Positions 8,183 to 17,323 of a stretch of 64,000 bases of DNA are shown here, one piece after another. Under the pieces are notes generated by a model. That model did no database searches. It saw nothing but the letters and a program-made list of their open reading frames with translations, and was not told where the DNA came from. Every line of letters starts with the position of its first letter. Positions within the stretch are counted from its first letter, which is position 1. The stretch lies in assembly GCA_965247035.1 (NCBI GenBank), contig CBDFGJ010000001.1, forward strand, positions 1,302,001 to 1,366,000, in the 5' to 3' direction. Both the position numbers and the translations under genes were made by a program. The stretch comes from Azophilus sp965247035 (GTDB taxonomy: Bacteria > Pseudomonadota > Gammaproteobacteria > Pseudomonadales > Azotimanducaceae).

Positions 8183-9670
8183 CTAGTTGCCAACGCCTGC
8201 CAGGGTTTGGTGAATTGCCCGACGCCAGCCAGCGAGCAGTTCATCCCGCTTGGCGGCGGGCAGGCTTGGCTGGAAGGTTTCACCCTCGTCCCAGCCTTCA
8301 TTCAAGGACGGCGCATCGATGCCTAGGCCCCAATAAGCCAAGGTGGCCGCCCCCAAGGCGGTGGCCTCAACCAAGGATGGGCGATGCACCGGCTTAGCCA
8401 GCACATCGGCGAGGAACTGGCAAAGCCAATCATTCACCACCATGCCGCCGCCAATGGTGAGCTGCGTCACCGCCGCACCGTCAACGGCCATGGCGGAGAG
8501 CAGGTCGGCCGTCTGGAAGGCGACGCTCTGCAAGGCGGCGGTGGCGATCTGCTCCCGTCCGCTATCCAGGGTCAAACCGGTGAGCGCCGCCCTCGCGTTG
8601 GGGCTCCAATGGGGCGCGCCCAACCCGGTGAAGGCCGGCACGAGGTGGACGCCGCCGGCGTTGCCGCCAATTGATCGGGCCATGGCCTCGGTTTCCGCCG
8701 CATCCGCTATCAGCCCAAGTTTGTCGCGCAGCCACTTGATGGCGGCGCCGGCCGCGAAGATGCTTCCTTCCAGCGCAAAGATGGTATTGCCGTTCAAGCG
8801 GTAGGCGACGGTTGTGAGCAGGCCGCTACTGCTGCGCACCATCTTGGCGCCGGTGTTGGCCATCACAAAACAGCCGGTGCCATAGGTGCTCTCGCAGGCG
8901 CCGTCGGCGAGGCACCCTTGGCCGAGCAGGGCGGCCTGCTGATCGCCCGCCATGCCAGTGATGGGCAATTCGGCCCCAAACCACTTGGCGTCGGCCACGC
9001 CAAACTGGTGCGCGTTATCGCACACTTGGGGCAGCATGGACGGAGGAATGTCGAAGTACTTAAGCAGCGCCTCATCCCATTGCTGCCGGCCAATGTCGAA
9101 TAGCAGGGTTCTCGAGGCGTTGGCGGCGTCGCTTTTATGGGCACCGCCATCGGTCAAGCGCCACAGCAGGAAGCTGTCTACCGTACCGAAGCAGAGTTCG
9201 CCCGCCGCGGCTCTTTGCCGCAGCCCCGGACTCTCATCTAGCAGCCAAGCCAGCTTGGTTCCGGAAAAATAGGGGTCCAGCACCAACCCGGTCTTGGCCC
9301 GCACGCCCTCCGCCATGCCATCATCCGCCATGCGCTGACAACGCGCCGCGGTGCGCCGGTCCTGCCAGACGATGGCGTTGTGGACGCACTGACCGGTGCG
9401 GCGATCCCAAATGAGAGTGGTTTCCCGTTGGTTGGCGATGCCGATAGCGGCGATGTTGCGAGCTGAGACGCCGGCGGCGGCGATGGCGGCGCGGCCAGCT
9501 TCCAAGGAGGTGCGCCACAACGCTTCCGGCTCCTGCTCCACCCAGCCATCCTGGGGGAAAATCATGTCCAAGGGCTGCTGCCCCACACCGAGCACCCGGC
9601 CTTGATCCATGTCAAACAAGATGCCGCGGGAGCTCGAAGTGCCTTGATCAATAGCTAAAATCAGGCTCAT
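8183..9670 (-). CDS. glpK: Glycerol kinase
   Basis: The 495-residue product belongs to the FGGY kinase family and phosphorylates glycerol to sn-glycerol 3-phosphate with ATP. The N-terminal phosphate loop reads AIDQGTSSSRG. Other hallmarks are GIANQRETT, the glycerol-contacting NAIVWQDRRT, ITGMAGDQQAALLGQ, GTGCFVM and the C-terminal TIGGGMV and EATALGAA segments. The length matches the usual 495-505. The ATG at 9668-9670 gives the canonical MxxxILAIDQGT start. A start 24 bases upstream would add eight residues with no family support. No glpF or glpD is adjacent. The gene is transcribed away from the nrd region. Confidence 0.96.
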   Translation of the reverse strand: MSLILAIDQGTSSSRGILFDMDQGRVLGVGQQPLDMIFPQDGWVEQEPEALWRTSLEAGRAAIAAAGVSARNIAAIGIANQRETTLIWDRRTGQCVHNAIVWQDRRTAARCQRMADDGMAEGVRAKTGLVLDPYFSGTKLAWLLDESPGLRQRAAAGELCFGTVDSFLLWRLTDGGAHKSDAANASRTLLFDIGRQQWDEALLKYFDIPPSMLPQVCDNAHQFGVADAKWFGAELPITGMAGDQQAALLGQGCLADGACESTYGTGCFVMANTGAKMVRSSSGLLTTVAYRLNGNTIFALEGSIFAAGAAIKWLRDKLGLIADAAETEAMARSIGGNAGGVHLVPAFTGLGAPHWSPNARAALTGLTLDSGREQIATAALQSVAFQTADLLSAMAVDGAAVTQLTIGGGMVVNDWLCQFLADVLAKPVHRPSLVEATALGAATLAYWGLGIDAPSLNEGWDEGETFQPSLPAAKRDELLAGWRRAIHQTLAGVGN

Positions 9671-9756
9671 GGCGACACTTCTGGGCTTTTCCAACCGGGG
9701 CGGATGATCCGTGGCAAAGCAAAGAACATCGGCATTCTCCTTTCGGGTTGGTCATC

Positions 9757-9792
9757 CAAGGCCGCAAGGCCCCCCCGGGCGGGGCGGCCTTG
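9757..9792. promoter_or_regulatory. Inverted repeat upstream of glpK
   Basis: CAAGGCCGC and GCGGCCTTG form a nine-pair stem around a G/C-rich loop. It lies about 90 bases upstream of the glpK start in the otherwise AT-richer glpK-nrdA gap. It could be a regulatory hairpin or a remnant terminator. Its role is unproven. Confidence 0.3.
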
Positions 9793-9894
9793 CATCCGGC
9801 TTTGCCCTGCATACGGGAGGTGAGAGCCTAGCATTTCACCGCAGTCAGAGGAAACGAAGAAGCGCCGAAATGATGTAAGTCTGTTTGCCAAGAA

Positions 9895-9989
9895 ACACTT
9901 ATTAATTAGAGATATAATTGTTTACGAAAGGCGTTTTTTGCTTATAAAAAGCCATTTTTTCTGATAAAATAACTGCCCTCGCTGTTCTG
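9895..9989. other. AT-rich stretch between glpK and the transposase remnant
   Basis: This block is strikingly AT-rich compared with its surroundings (TTATTAATTAGAGATATAAT, later TTGCTTATAAAAAGCC). It may contain promoters for glpK or nrdAB. A weak sigma-70-like pair TTTACG/TATAAA occurs at 9921-9926 and 9943-9948. I saw no clear NrdR box of the ACACWATATATWGTGT type. Confidence 0.35.
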
Positions 9990-10140
9990 TACTTCACGCA
10001 CTGCAATTCTTGCCGGGTCCACCAAACCTTGGGAGGTCAGCGATATCGTCAAGATGGTTGAGGAATCCACTCCAGCACCGAACCGGCCCAAGGCCTATCG
10101 CAAGCCGCAAGCACCAGATTTCAAACTGAGCCACTACCGG
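9990..10140 (+). pseudogene. Transposase 3'-end remnant (RxHKTL-type family)
   Basis: Two out-of-frame pieces read YFTHCNSCRVHQTL and WEVSDIVKMVEE followed by KAYRKPQAP. They match, from memory, the C-terminal end of transposases with the NFCRIHKTL...DHVWEISDIV pattern. The intervening residues are missing and the frame changes between the pieces, so this is a decayed stub. It ends with TTCAAACTGAGCCACTACC, which recurs at about 22109. It lies within the nrdA upstream region, between the AT-rich block and the gene. Confidence 0.5.
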
Positions 10141-10277
10141 CTTCTGCGTGGGGTAGCCGTACCTCTCAGAGTCGGATGAAGATGAAGTCAAGTATATATT
10201 TCCCAAATAGGGTTTAATGCTGTCCGCAGGAACCGTCTTAAAGCTGAATGCTGCGAGGTGAAGGGGGGCAATAGCGC

Positions 10278-13157
10278 ATGGAGAACGAGACCACCGAAAC
10301 CGTTTACGACCATTCCTACGCCCTAAACGAACCGCCGCCGCCATCCGCTCCCGGCCAGCTCCGGGTGATTAAGCGGGATGGCGAGGTGGTGGCCTACAAC
10401 GACGACAAAATCTCCATCGCCATGGCCAAGGCGTTTCTCGCCGTCGAAGGCAGGGCCGGGGCCGCCTCGCCGCGCATCCGTGAGCAGGTGGCCGCCCTGA
10501 CCGATCAGGTCTCCAACACGTTTCAGCGGCGCCTGCCCTCCGGCGGCACCCTGCACATCGAAGAAATTCAGGACCAAGTGGAATTGGCGCTCATGCGCTC
10601 CGGCGAACACCAAATCGCCCGCTCCTACGTTATCTATCGCGAATCCAGGGCGCAGGAGCGCGGCCGGCGCGAACCCCAACCCGAAACGTCGCCGGGCATC
10701 AATGTGGCCTTGGCCGATGGCCGTCGCGCCCCCTTGGATATCGACCGCCTTCGCACCTTGGCGGCTGAGGCCTGCGCCGGCCTCGCCGATGTGGACGCTG
10801 GCCGCATCATTGAGGAAAGCCTACCCAAGATGTACGATGGCATCAGCGCCGCCGATGTGGCCACCGAATTGCTGATGACGGCGCGCACGCTGGTGGAGGA
10901 GGAGCCCAACTACTCCTACGCCACCGCTCGCCTGCTGCTTGACCAGCTTCGCAGCGAAGCCTTGGCCTTCCTCGGAGTGCAGGCGGCGGACGCTCCGGCT
11001 GAGGACTTCTCAGCTACGCAAGCGCAGATGGAGCAAGTCTATACGTTGGCGTTCAAGAGCTTCATCGAACGCGGGGTTGAACTGGAATTGCTGGCGCCGG
11101 AACTACTGCGCTTCAACTTGGAGACGCTTGGCGCCGCTTTGAAGCCGGAACGAGACCTCAAGTTCACCTACTTAGGCCTGCAAACCCTCTACGACCGCTA
11201 TTTCCTGCACAGCGGCGAAGTACGCTTCGAGCTGCCCCAAGCCTTCTTCATGCGGGTGGCCATGGGGCTTTCCATACAGGAGGACAACACCAATAAACGG
11301 ACCATAGAGTTCTACAACCTGCTCTCCAGCTTCGATTACATGAGTTCAACGCCCACCCTGTTCAACGCCGGCACCCGGCGCTCCCAACTGTCCTCCTGCT
11401 TCCTCACCACCGTGCCGGACAGCCTTGATGGCATCTACGGCGCCATTCGCGACAACGCCATGCTCTCCAAGTGGGCTGGCGGCCTCGGCAATGACTGGAC
11501 ACCGGTGCGCGCGCTCGGCTCCTACATCAAGGGGACGAACGGCCAGTCCCAAGGCGTGGTTCCCTTCCTCAAGGTGGTCAACGACACCGCCGTGGCCGTT
11601 AATCAGGGCGGCAAGCGCAAGGGCGCGGTCTGCTCCTATCTCGAAACCTGGCATCTGGACATCGAGGAGTTTCTGGAGCTGCGCAAGAACACCGGCGATG
11701 ACCGACGCCGCACCCACGACATGAACACCGCCAATTGGATACCGGATTTATTCATGAAGCGGGTCACCAACGGCGAGCACTGGACGCTGTTCTCGCCCAA
11801 TGAGGTGCCGGATCTGCACGACCTGTACGGACGCGCCTTCGAGGCCCGCTACGAGGCTTACGAAGAGCAAACCAGCACCGGCGAACTGCCGCTGTTCAAG
11901 CGGGTCAAGGCCCAGGATCTCTGGCGCAAAATGCTCTCCATGCTGTTCGAGACGGGGCACCCTTGGATGACCTTCAAGGATCCCTGCAACCTGCGTTCGC
12001 CGCAGCAGCATGTCGGCGTGGTGCACTCCTCCAATCTGTGTACGGAGATCACACTGAACACCGGGCCGGAGGAAATTGCGGTGTGCAACCTCGGCAGCGT
12101 CAATTTGGCCCGGCACATCAATGACGGCAAGCTTGATGTGACGAAGCTGCGCAAGACGGTCCGCAGCGCCGTGCGCATGCTCGACAATGTCATCGACATC
12201 AACTACTACTCGGTACCCGAAGCGCAGACGTCGAACATGCGCCACCGGCCCATCGGCCTCGGCATCATGGGCTTCCAAGATGCGCTCCATCAGCTACGTC
12301 TGCCCTACGGCTCCGACGCCGCGGTTGCGTTCGCGGACCAGTCCATGGAGGCGGTGAGTTATTTCGCCATAGAAGCCTCCTCACGGCTGGCCGAGAAGCG
12401 GGGTGCCTACGCCAGTTTTTCCGGCTCTCTGTGGAGCCGCGGCATCCTGCCCATAGACTCGCTGAAGACGCTGAAGAAGGAGCGCGGCGGTCTCTATCTT
12501 GACGTGAATCTTGACACCACCATGGACTGGGACGCCCTGCGCGGCCGAGTGCAAATCAACGGCATGCGCAACTCCAACGTTCTGGCTATTGCCCCCACCG
12601 CCACCATCGCCAACATCACCGGGGTGTCCCAATCCATTGAGCCGACCTTTCAGAACCTGCACGTGAAGTCGAATCTTTCCGGCGAGTTCACCGTGGTCAA
12701 TCCCTACATGGTGCGGGACCTCAAAGCGCTTGGCATTTGGGACAAGGTGATGGTTGCGGATCTGAAGTACTACGACGGCTCCCTAAAATCCATAGACCGG
12801 GTGCCGCCGGAGTTGAAGCAGCTTTACGCCACCGCCTTTGAAGTGGGGCCGAGCTGGTTGGTGGATGCGGCCAGCCGCCGCCAGAAATGGATCGATCAAG
12901 CGCAATCGTTGAACCTCTACATCAACGAGTCTTCCGGCAAGAAACTGGATGTGGCCTATCGCATGGCTTGGCTGCGCGGGCTGAAGACGACCTACTACCT
13001 GCGCACATTGAGCGCCACCAGCACGGAGAAGTCCACTGTGGACCGCAGCTCGCTGAACGCCGTGGCCGTGATGGCCGCAACCTCGGCCTCCCCGGCCTCT
13101 CAAAAGACAGGCGCGGCCTGCTCTATAGACGACTCGGATTGCGAGGCATGCCAATAG
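10278..13157 (+). CDS. nrdA: Ribonucleoside-diphosphate reductase class Ia, alpha subunit
   Basis: The 959-residue product is the catalytic large subunit that reduces NDPs to dNDPs. An N-terminal ATP-cone occupies about residues 30-120 (RVIKRDGEVVAYNDDKI). A second ATP-cone-like segment follows at about 140-235. The barrel carries the family active-site pattern: the first redox Cys in QLSSCFLTT, the NLCTEI triad, and the partner Cys in VCNLGSVN. The C-terminal tail ends in a Cys-x-x-Cys pair (DCEACQ) that receives electrons from thioredoxin or glutaredoxin. The length is in the range for Pseudomonas-type NrdA. It is followed 91 bases later by nrdB. A G-rich Shine-Dalgarno-like run (AAGGGGGG) precedes the ATG. 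Confidence 0.97.
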   Translation: MENETTETVYDHSYALNEPPPPSAPGQLRVIKRDGEVVAYNDDKISIAMAKAFLAVEGRAGAASPRIREQVAALTDQVSNTFQRRLPSGGTLHIEEIQDQVELALMRSGEHQIARSYVIYRESRAQERGRREPQPETSPGINVALADGRRAPLDIDRLRTLAAEACAGLADVDAGRIIEESLPKMYDGISAADVATELLMTARTLVEEEPNYSYATARLLLDQLRSEALAFLGVQAADAPAEDFSATQAQMEQVYTLAFKSFIERGVELELLAPELLRFNLETLGAALKPERDLKFTYLGLQTLYDRYFLHSGEVRFELPQAFFMRVAMGLSIQEDNTNKRTIEFYNLLSSFDYMSSTPTLFNAGTRRSQLSSCFLTTVPDSLDGIYGAIRDNAMLSKWAGGLGNDWTPVRALGSYIKGTNGQSQGVVPFLKVVNDTAVAVNQGGKRKGAVCSYLETWHLDIEEFLELRKNTGDDRRRTHDMNTANWIPDLFMKRVTNGEHWTLFSPNEVPDLHDLYGRAFEARYEAYEEQTSTGELPLFKRVKAQDLWRKMLSMLFETGHPWMTFKDPCNLRSPQQHVGVVHSSNLCTEITLNTGPEEIAVCNLGSVNLARHINDGKLDVTKLRKTVRSAVRMLDNVIDINYYSVPEAQTSNMRHRPIGLGIMGFQDALHQLRLPYGSDAAVAFADQSMEAVSYFAIEASSRLAEKRGAYASFSGSLWSRGILPIDSLKTLKKERGGLYLDVNLDTTMDWDALRGRVQINGMRNSNVLAIAPTATIANITGVSQSIEPTFQNLHVKSNLSGEFTVVNPYMVRDLKALGIWDKVMVADLKYYDGSLKSIDRVPPELKQLYATAFEVGPSWLVDAASRRQKWIDQAQSLNLYINESSGKKLDVAYRMAWLRGLKTTYYLRTLSATSTEKSTVDRSSLNAVAVMAATSASPASQKTGAACSIDDSDCEACQ

Positions 13158-13248
13158 CTGCGCCTGGAACGGCGTCGCACCGCCCACAACGAAATGGCAA
13201 GACTGGCCAGATCAGGCAGATAGCCAAGGAAAAAATCGGAGAAGCCAC

Positions 13249-14733
13249 ATGTTGAGTTGGAATGACTACGACCCCAGCCTAGATCAACCGCCATCGAATG
13301 AGATGGCCAAATTGGGCTTGGTGCCAAACAGCACAGCGACACCCGGCCTCAGCCCGGGCATCGACCAAGGCATCAACCCGGATGTCGACCCAAACATCAA
13401 CAAAACGGGGCTGAACAGTGGGCTGAATGAGCAGTCCCAAGCCAAGGCTGCTGCGGTCCAAGCGCCGCTTCAGGCCATGCCGGTGGACCCCATAGTGGAG
13501 CCGGCGCCGGCCAAGGAAGCGCCGCCGGAGCCCGCACCAGCAACGGCTGCCCCAGTTGCGGCAGCGCTGCCAGCCGAGGCCAGCCGGGAGAGCCTTCAGC
13601 CTGGGAGCGCGAGGGACCGCCCCCCGCATGAAGAACCCGCCCCCGCCACGGACCCGGCTCAACCGGACGCCATGGTCACCAAGCTGGACAGGGGCCATCT
13701 ATCCGGCGAAAGCTACCAGCGGGTCACGGTCGATCAGAAGGCGATGATCAACTGCCGGGCGGACCTCAACCAGTTGGTGCCCTTCAAATACGACTGGGCT
13801 TGGCAAAAGTACTTAAACGGCTGCGCCAACCACTGGATGCCCCAGGAAATCAACATGGCGGAGGACATCAAGCTGTGGAAGAACCCGAATGGCCTTTCCG
13901 ACGATGAGCGCCTGATCATCAAGCGCAGCTTGGGCTTCTTCTCCACGGCGGATTCGCTGGTAGCCAACAACCTAGTGCTGGCTATCTATCGGCTCATCAC
14001 CAACCCGGAGTGCCGCCAATATCTGCTGCGCCAAGCCTTTGAAGAGGCGATCCACACCCACGCCTACCAATACTGCATCGAATCGCTGGGCATGGACGAA
14101 GGGGAGATCTTCAACATGTACCGCGAAGTGCCCTCCGTCTCCCGCAAGGCCGCTTGGGCCATGCAATACACGCGCGAGATTGCGGACCCGACCTTCAACA
14201 CCGGCACCCCAGCAACGGACAAGGCGCTGCTGAAGAACCTCATCGCCTACTATTGTGTGCTTGAAGGCATCTTCTTTTACTGCGGCTTCACCCAGATTCT
14301 GTCCATGGGCCGCCGCAACAAGATGACCGGCACCTCGGAGCAGTTCCAGTACATTCTGCGGGATGAGTCCATGCACGTGAATTTCGGCATTGACGTCATC
14401 AATCAGATCAAGTTAGAGAACCCGCACCTTTGGGATGAATCCATGCAGGACTTGGCGCGGCAGATGATTCTTGAGGGCACTGAGTTGGAAATCGAGTACG
14501 CCAAGGACACCTTGCCTCGGGGCGTGCTGGAGATGAACGCCAACATGATGGCGGAGTATCTCCAATTCATCGCCAACCGCCGCCTCGCCCAGATTGGCCT
14601 CGGCGCACCCTTTCCAAGGGTCAAGAACCCCTTCCTTTGGATGAGCGAAATCATGGACTTGAAGAAGGAGAAGAACTTCTTCGAAACGCGGGTGACGGAT
14701 TACCAAGGCGCAGCGGCGCTGAGTTGGGATTGA
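13249..14733 (+). CDS. nrdB: Ribonucleoside-diphosphate reductase class Ia, beta subunit, with long N-terminal extension
   Basis: The 494-residue product houses the diferric-tyrosyl radical cofactor for NrdA. The C-terminal 340 residues are a normal NrdB. Expected ligands are Asp235 (FSTADSL), Glu266 and His269 (FEEAIHTHAY), Glu339 (LEGIFF), and Glu373 and His376 (DESMHVNFG). The radical Tyr is Tyr273. The first 145 residues are unusual: a low-complexity stretch with G-I-N-P-D-V-D-P-N-type imperfect repeats (residues 35-60), then an Ala/Pro/Glu-rich linker to about residue 140. Family members are mostly about 375-415 residues long, so this adds 80 or more residues. The start at 13249 begins MLSWNDYDP, and the extension stays in frame without stops. 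It is co-transcribed with nrdA. Confidence 0.95.
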   Translation: MLSWNDYDPSLDQPPSNEMAKLGLVPNSTATPGLSPGIDQGINPDVDPNINKTGLNSGLNEQSQAKAAAVQAPLQAMPVDPIVEPAPAKEAPPEPAPATAAPVAAALPAEASRESLQPGSARDRPPHEEPAPATDPAQPDAMVTKLDRGHLSGESYQRVTVDQKAMINCRADLNQLVPFKYDWAWQKYLNGCANHWMPQEINMAEDIKLWKNPNGLSDDERLIIKRSLGFFSTADSLVANNLVLAIYRLITNPECRQYLLRQAFEEAIHTHAYQYCIESLGMDEGEIFNMYREVPSVSRKAAWAMQYTREIADPTFNTGTPATDKALLKNLIAYYCVLEGIFFYCGFTQILSMGRRNKMTGTSEQFQYILRDESMHVNFGIDVINQIKLENPHLWDESMQDLARQMILEGTELEIEYAKDTLPRGVLEMNANMMAEYLQFIANRRLAQIGLGAPFPRVKNPFLWMSEIMDLKKEKNFFETRVTDYQGAAALSWD

Positions 14734-14787
14734 CTGCCAACAGGCTCTAATCCCTGCCTCGTTGAAACTGAGGTGCGCCCCGCGCTG

Positions 14788-15327
14788 CTACTGCGGCGTC
14801 TGATAGGCAACGTGCCGTCCGCCGAAGGGGGAGTGCTCAAGCCCCACCGGTTCCGACACCGTTTCGTACTGAACAGCCCGCCAACCCCAGGCGCTGGTAA
14901 TTGACAACATCTTCCAACGCCACTTGCCGTCCGCCTCGTGGTGCATCACCCCTTCATAGCGTCCGCCCTGAACGCCGTTGGGCGTCGACGTCATGAAATA
15001 GGAGCTCACTTCGGCGCGCTTGCAGTTGAAGGCTACGTTCACGGCGATGTTGGCGCTGTGATGGCCGCCGCCGATACGCGGCTCTGCCGCCGCGTAGGGA
15101 GCGTACAGGGGCGCGATTTCAGCACGCCCTTCAAAGTGCAAGTCCGCTCCGTCCGCACCGGGAAAGTTCGGCACATCTAGGACGGCGTCCTCGGTGTAGC
15201 AGTCAATGATGTCTTCGCCAAAGCCCGTGTCGAGACAGTAGAGATAGCGGTTGAACGCGCTCAGCACCGCTTCCTTGGCTTCCAAGCGAGCCAAGCGGGC
15301 CCGCAAATCCTCTAATGGGTCGCTCAT
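14788..15327 (-). CDS. SnoaL-like / NTF2-fold protein
   Basis: The 179-residue product has the pattern of the SnoaL_4 family (NTF2-like cone fold): an N-terminal helix with LEAKEAVLSAFNRYLYCLD, then DCYTEDAVLDVPN and GRAEI, and a late MLSITSAWGW strand region. Members act as small isomerases or hydratases, or as beta subunits of ring-hydroxylating oxygenases, but many have unknown substrates. I cannot assign a reaction. The ATG at 15325-15327 was chosen because the residues upstream of it are not family-like. It converges with nrdB. A second SnoaL-like gene lies at 18488-19009 on the other side of an accessory island. Confidence 0.78.
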   Translation of the reverse strand: MSDPLEDLRARLARLEAKEAVLSAFNRYLYCLDTGFGEDIIDCYTEDAVLDVPNFPGADGADLHFEGRAEIAPLYAPYAAAEPRIGGGHHSANIAVNVAFNCKRAEVSSYFMTSTPNGVQGGRYEGVMHHEADGKWRWKMLSITSAWGWRAVQYETVSEPVGLEHSPFGGRHVAYQTPQ

Positions 15328-15503
15328 TGGACAACACCCCTTGTTCAGTGAATAGACAGTGTAGGAAAGGCTTTCAGATGGAGCAACCTGGATCAAGACG
15401 GAGGTCGAGCCAAGGCTGGGGGAATCCCGAAGTTCGATGGCCGGCCCAGTGCACCAATGGAAGTGCATCACGCAGGAAGGCTGGCGGCCAGGAAAATCGG
15501 CGG

Positions 15504-15519
15504 GATTTCGCAACAGTCT
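15504..15519 (+). repeat. Solo IS-end-like 16-mer, copy 1
   Basis: GATTTCGCAACAGTCT occurs here and again at 35955-35970, both in non-coding DNA. It resembles, from memory, terminal inverted repeats of IS1031/IS5-group elements. No transposase accompanies either copy. Confidence 0.5.
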
Positions 15520-15542
15520 GATGTGTCAAGTGCTGGATTTAG

Positions 15543-15660
15543 GAAGCCTCTGAAATATTCGCAGGTTTTCGCAGCGCAACAAGGCCAATTTTTTCGATGA
15601 TGTGTAAGCCATTGAAAATAAATGATAAATAATCCTAGAAACCGTGCAATGATCAATCCT
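15543..15660 (-). repeat. MITE-family copy, right part truncated
   Basis: GAAGCCTCTGAAATATTCGC, then GGTTTTCGCAGCGCAACAAGG, then an AT-rich centre match the intact copy at 37422-37561 in the same orientation. The match is lost at about 15660, where an IS-end-like sequence (GGCTCAGGACATTCCGG) begins. The element therefore seems cut by a later insertion. The preceding TTAG fits a YTAR target. Confidence 0.7.
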
Positions 15661-15665
15661 GTATG

Positions 15666-15755
15666 GGCTCAGGACATTCCGGAATTTCGGCCCCGGCGAT
15701 TTTCGGCGCATTGGCGCACTGGACACCTGTACCGGCTCAGGACATTTCGGAATTT
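15666..15755. repeat. Direct repeats of an IS terminus
   Basis: GGCTCAGGACATTCCGGAAT (15666-15685) is repeated as GGCTCAGGACATTTCGGAAT (15734-15753), 68 bases apart. Both lie just downstream of a decayed OrfB reading frame on the minus strand. They are probably two copies of the same insertion-sequence end left by nested or successive insertions. Confidence 0.55.
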
Positions 15756-15761
15756 TTTCGT

Positions 15762-15870
15762 TCAGGCAGCCATGGAGGGCCTGTCCGCGAATTCGGTCGG
15801 TGTCAACAAGCCGAGGGCATGGTGGGGCCGGACTTTGCGGTAGTCGCGGAGAGGCCGGTCGAGAGCTCGG
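15762..15870 (-). pseudogene. IS3-family OrfB transposase, C-terminal remnant
   Basis: The minus-strand frame reads RDYRKVRPHHALG, then LLTPTEFADRPS and a stop. This is the classic C-terminus of IS3-family integrase-type transposases (YNxxRPHxALGxLTPxEFA). Only about 35 codons remain. The rest of the gene is missing. It is nested with a truncated MITE and duplicated IS termini. Confidence 0.75.
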
Positions 15871-15979
15871 TAGTTTTTTCTTGATTCATGTCAGCCATAG
15901 GTTGTGATGAAGCAGGGTTGAGGAAAATCTGTACTCTTGGTCAGAGGCCGCATCGCGAATCGCATCGATCACCGTTCTC

Positions 15980-17323
15980 CTACCCGGCCTTCGCTTCCAA
16001 CGCGAGCCGCCGCGAGAGTGCAGAGGCGAACAGATTCGGGTCGCCTCCGGTGGCGGCCCGGACAGTGTTGAAGGCGGCGCGGTGCGGATAGCCCTGCCGC
16101 ACCCTTGCCGCCGTGCAGCAGGCATCCTTGGCCAGATAGACCCGCCCGCCGCGCTCGTGGGTGATGGCATCAAGATTGTCGAGCAAGGCCCGCGTAACTG
16201 GCTGCATCGGAAAATCGAGCGCCAGCGTGTAGCCCTCCATCGGAAACGACATCAACCCATCCCCCTCAGGTCCGAACAGCTTGAGCACGGCGAGGAACGA
16301 GCCTTGATCTGCCGCGGCCCGCTCAAGCAGGGCGGCGAGGCCGGCGCGGCTCTCGGCCTTGGGCAGCACGCACTGGTACTGCACGAAGCCCCGCCGTCCG
16401 TAGAGCCTGTTCCACGCTTCAATCCGGTCAAGCGGGAAGAAGAACGAATCGAAGTGGACCGGACGCGCCGCCCCCCGCGCCCGCCCGCGCCGATAGTAGA
16501 GGGCGTTGAAAAGGCCGGCCGAAGTCCGGTTGAACAGTATGGACGGCGCATCGAACGGTACGGCCAACCTGCCCGCTGGGGCCGGTCGCAGCGGGTCGCC
16601 GGCGAGCCGCGCCGGCAGCGCACCGAGCGCCATGAACGTCCCTCGCGTCACCAGCGCCCGGCCGAGCCGAGGACCCCGCGCCAGGCCATCGATCCAGGCC
16701 GCGCTGTACGGCCAATCGGCGGACGCCTCGAACAGCGCCATCGTCTCGTCGAGGTCGGCCACGGCCCGCGTCTCCGCCAGTACGAAGGCTGTCGCAATCG
16801 GCTTGAGCCGGAAGCTCGCGGACAGGATGACGCCGGTCAGTCCCATCCCGCCGACCGTGGCGCGAAAGAGGTCGGCGTTTTCCGTGCGGCTGCACGTCCA
16901 GACCTCGCCACCGGCGGTCGCTAGCGTCAGCGACTCGACGTGCGTCCCGAACGTTCCATCGCGGTGGTGGTTCTTGCCGTGTACGTCTGCGGCGATCGCG
17001 CCGCCGATGGTGACGAACTTGGTTCCCGGCACCACTGGCGGGAACCAGCCGCGAGGCACGAAGGCGTCCAGAATGTCGGCGAGCAGTACGCCAGCCTCAC
17101 AGCTCAGCAGCCCCGTTTTCGCGTCGAACGCCTGCATCCGGTCCATCGCCAGCATCGACAGCGTGAGGTCGGGGTTGAGTGCTGCATCGCCGTAGGCGCG
17201 GCCGGCACCACGGGCGATCAAGGTGTCGCTTTGCTTGAGCAGGCCGGGCAGCGCCTCGCTCGCTCGCAGGTGCTCGACCCGGCAATCAAGCACTGGATGC
17301 CGGCCCCACCCGGAGAGCATCAT
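15980..17323 (-). CDS. FAD-linked oxidoreductase, DprE1-like (decaprenylphosphoryl-ribose 2-oxidase family)
   Basis: The 447-residue product resembles the DprE1 flavoenzyme, which oxidises polyprenylphosphoryl-beta-D-ribose at C2 on the way to the arabinosyl donor. The FAD-binding segment reads LIARGAGRAYGDAALNP. The conserved flavin-contacting segment reads VHGKNHHRDGTFGTHV, and TVGGMGLTGVI follows. The C-terminal substrate region has RVYLAKDACCTA. Two adjacent ATGs start at 17323 and 17320. The stop of gtrA overlaps this start, so the pair is translationally coupled. The same gtrA-dprE1 neighbourhood is known in mycobacteria (Rv3789-Rv3790). No DprE2-type reductase is present nearby. Its codons and G+C look richer than the flanking DNA, and the pair is bracketed by IS and repeat remnants, which suggests transfer. 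Confidence 0.85.
   Translation of the reverse strand: MMLSGWGRHPVLDCRVEHLRASEALPGLLKQSDTLIARGAGRAYGDAALNPDLTLSMLAMDRMQAFDAKTGLLSCEAGVLLADILDAFVPRGWFPPVVPGTKFVTIGGAIAADVHGKNHHRDGTFGTHVESLTLATAGGEVWTCSRTENADLFRATVGGMGLTGVILSASFRLKPIATAFVLAETRAVADLDETMALFEASADWPYSAAWIDGLARGPRLGRALVTRGTFMALGALPARLAGDPLRPAPAGRLAVPFDAPSILFNRTSAGLFNALYYRRGRARGAARPVHFDSFFFPLDRIEAWNRLYGRRGFVQYQCVLPKAESRAGLAALLERAAADQGSFLAVLKLFGPEGDGLMSFPMEGYTLALDFPMQPVTRALLDNLDAITHERGGRVYLAKDACCTAARVRQGYPHRAAFNTVRAATGGDPNLFASALSRRLALEAKAG

Noticed and set aside
9901..9960. NrdR box in the AT-rich block upstream of nrdA
   Set aside because: No ACACWATATATWGTGT-like sequence was found, and an IS stub separates the block from nrdA.
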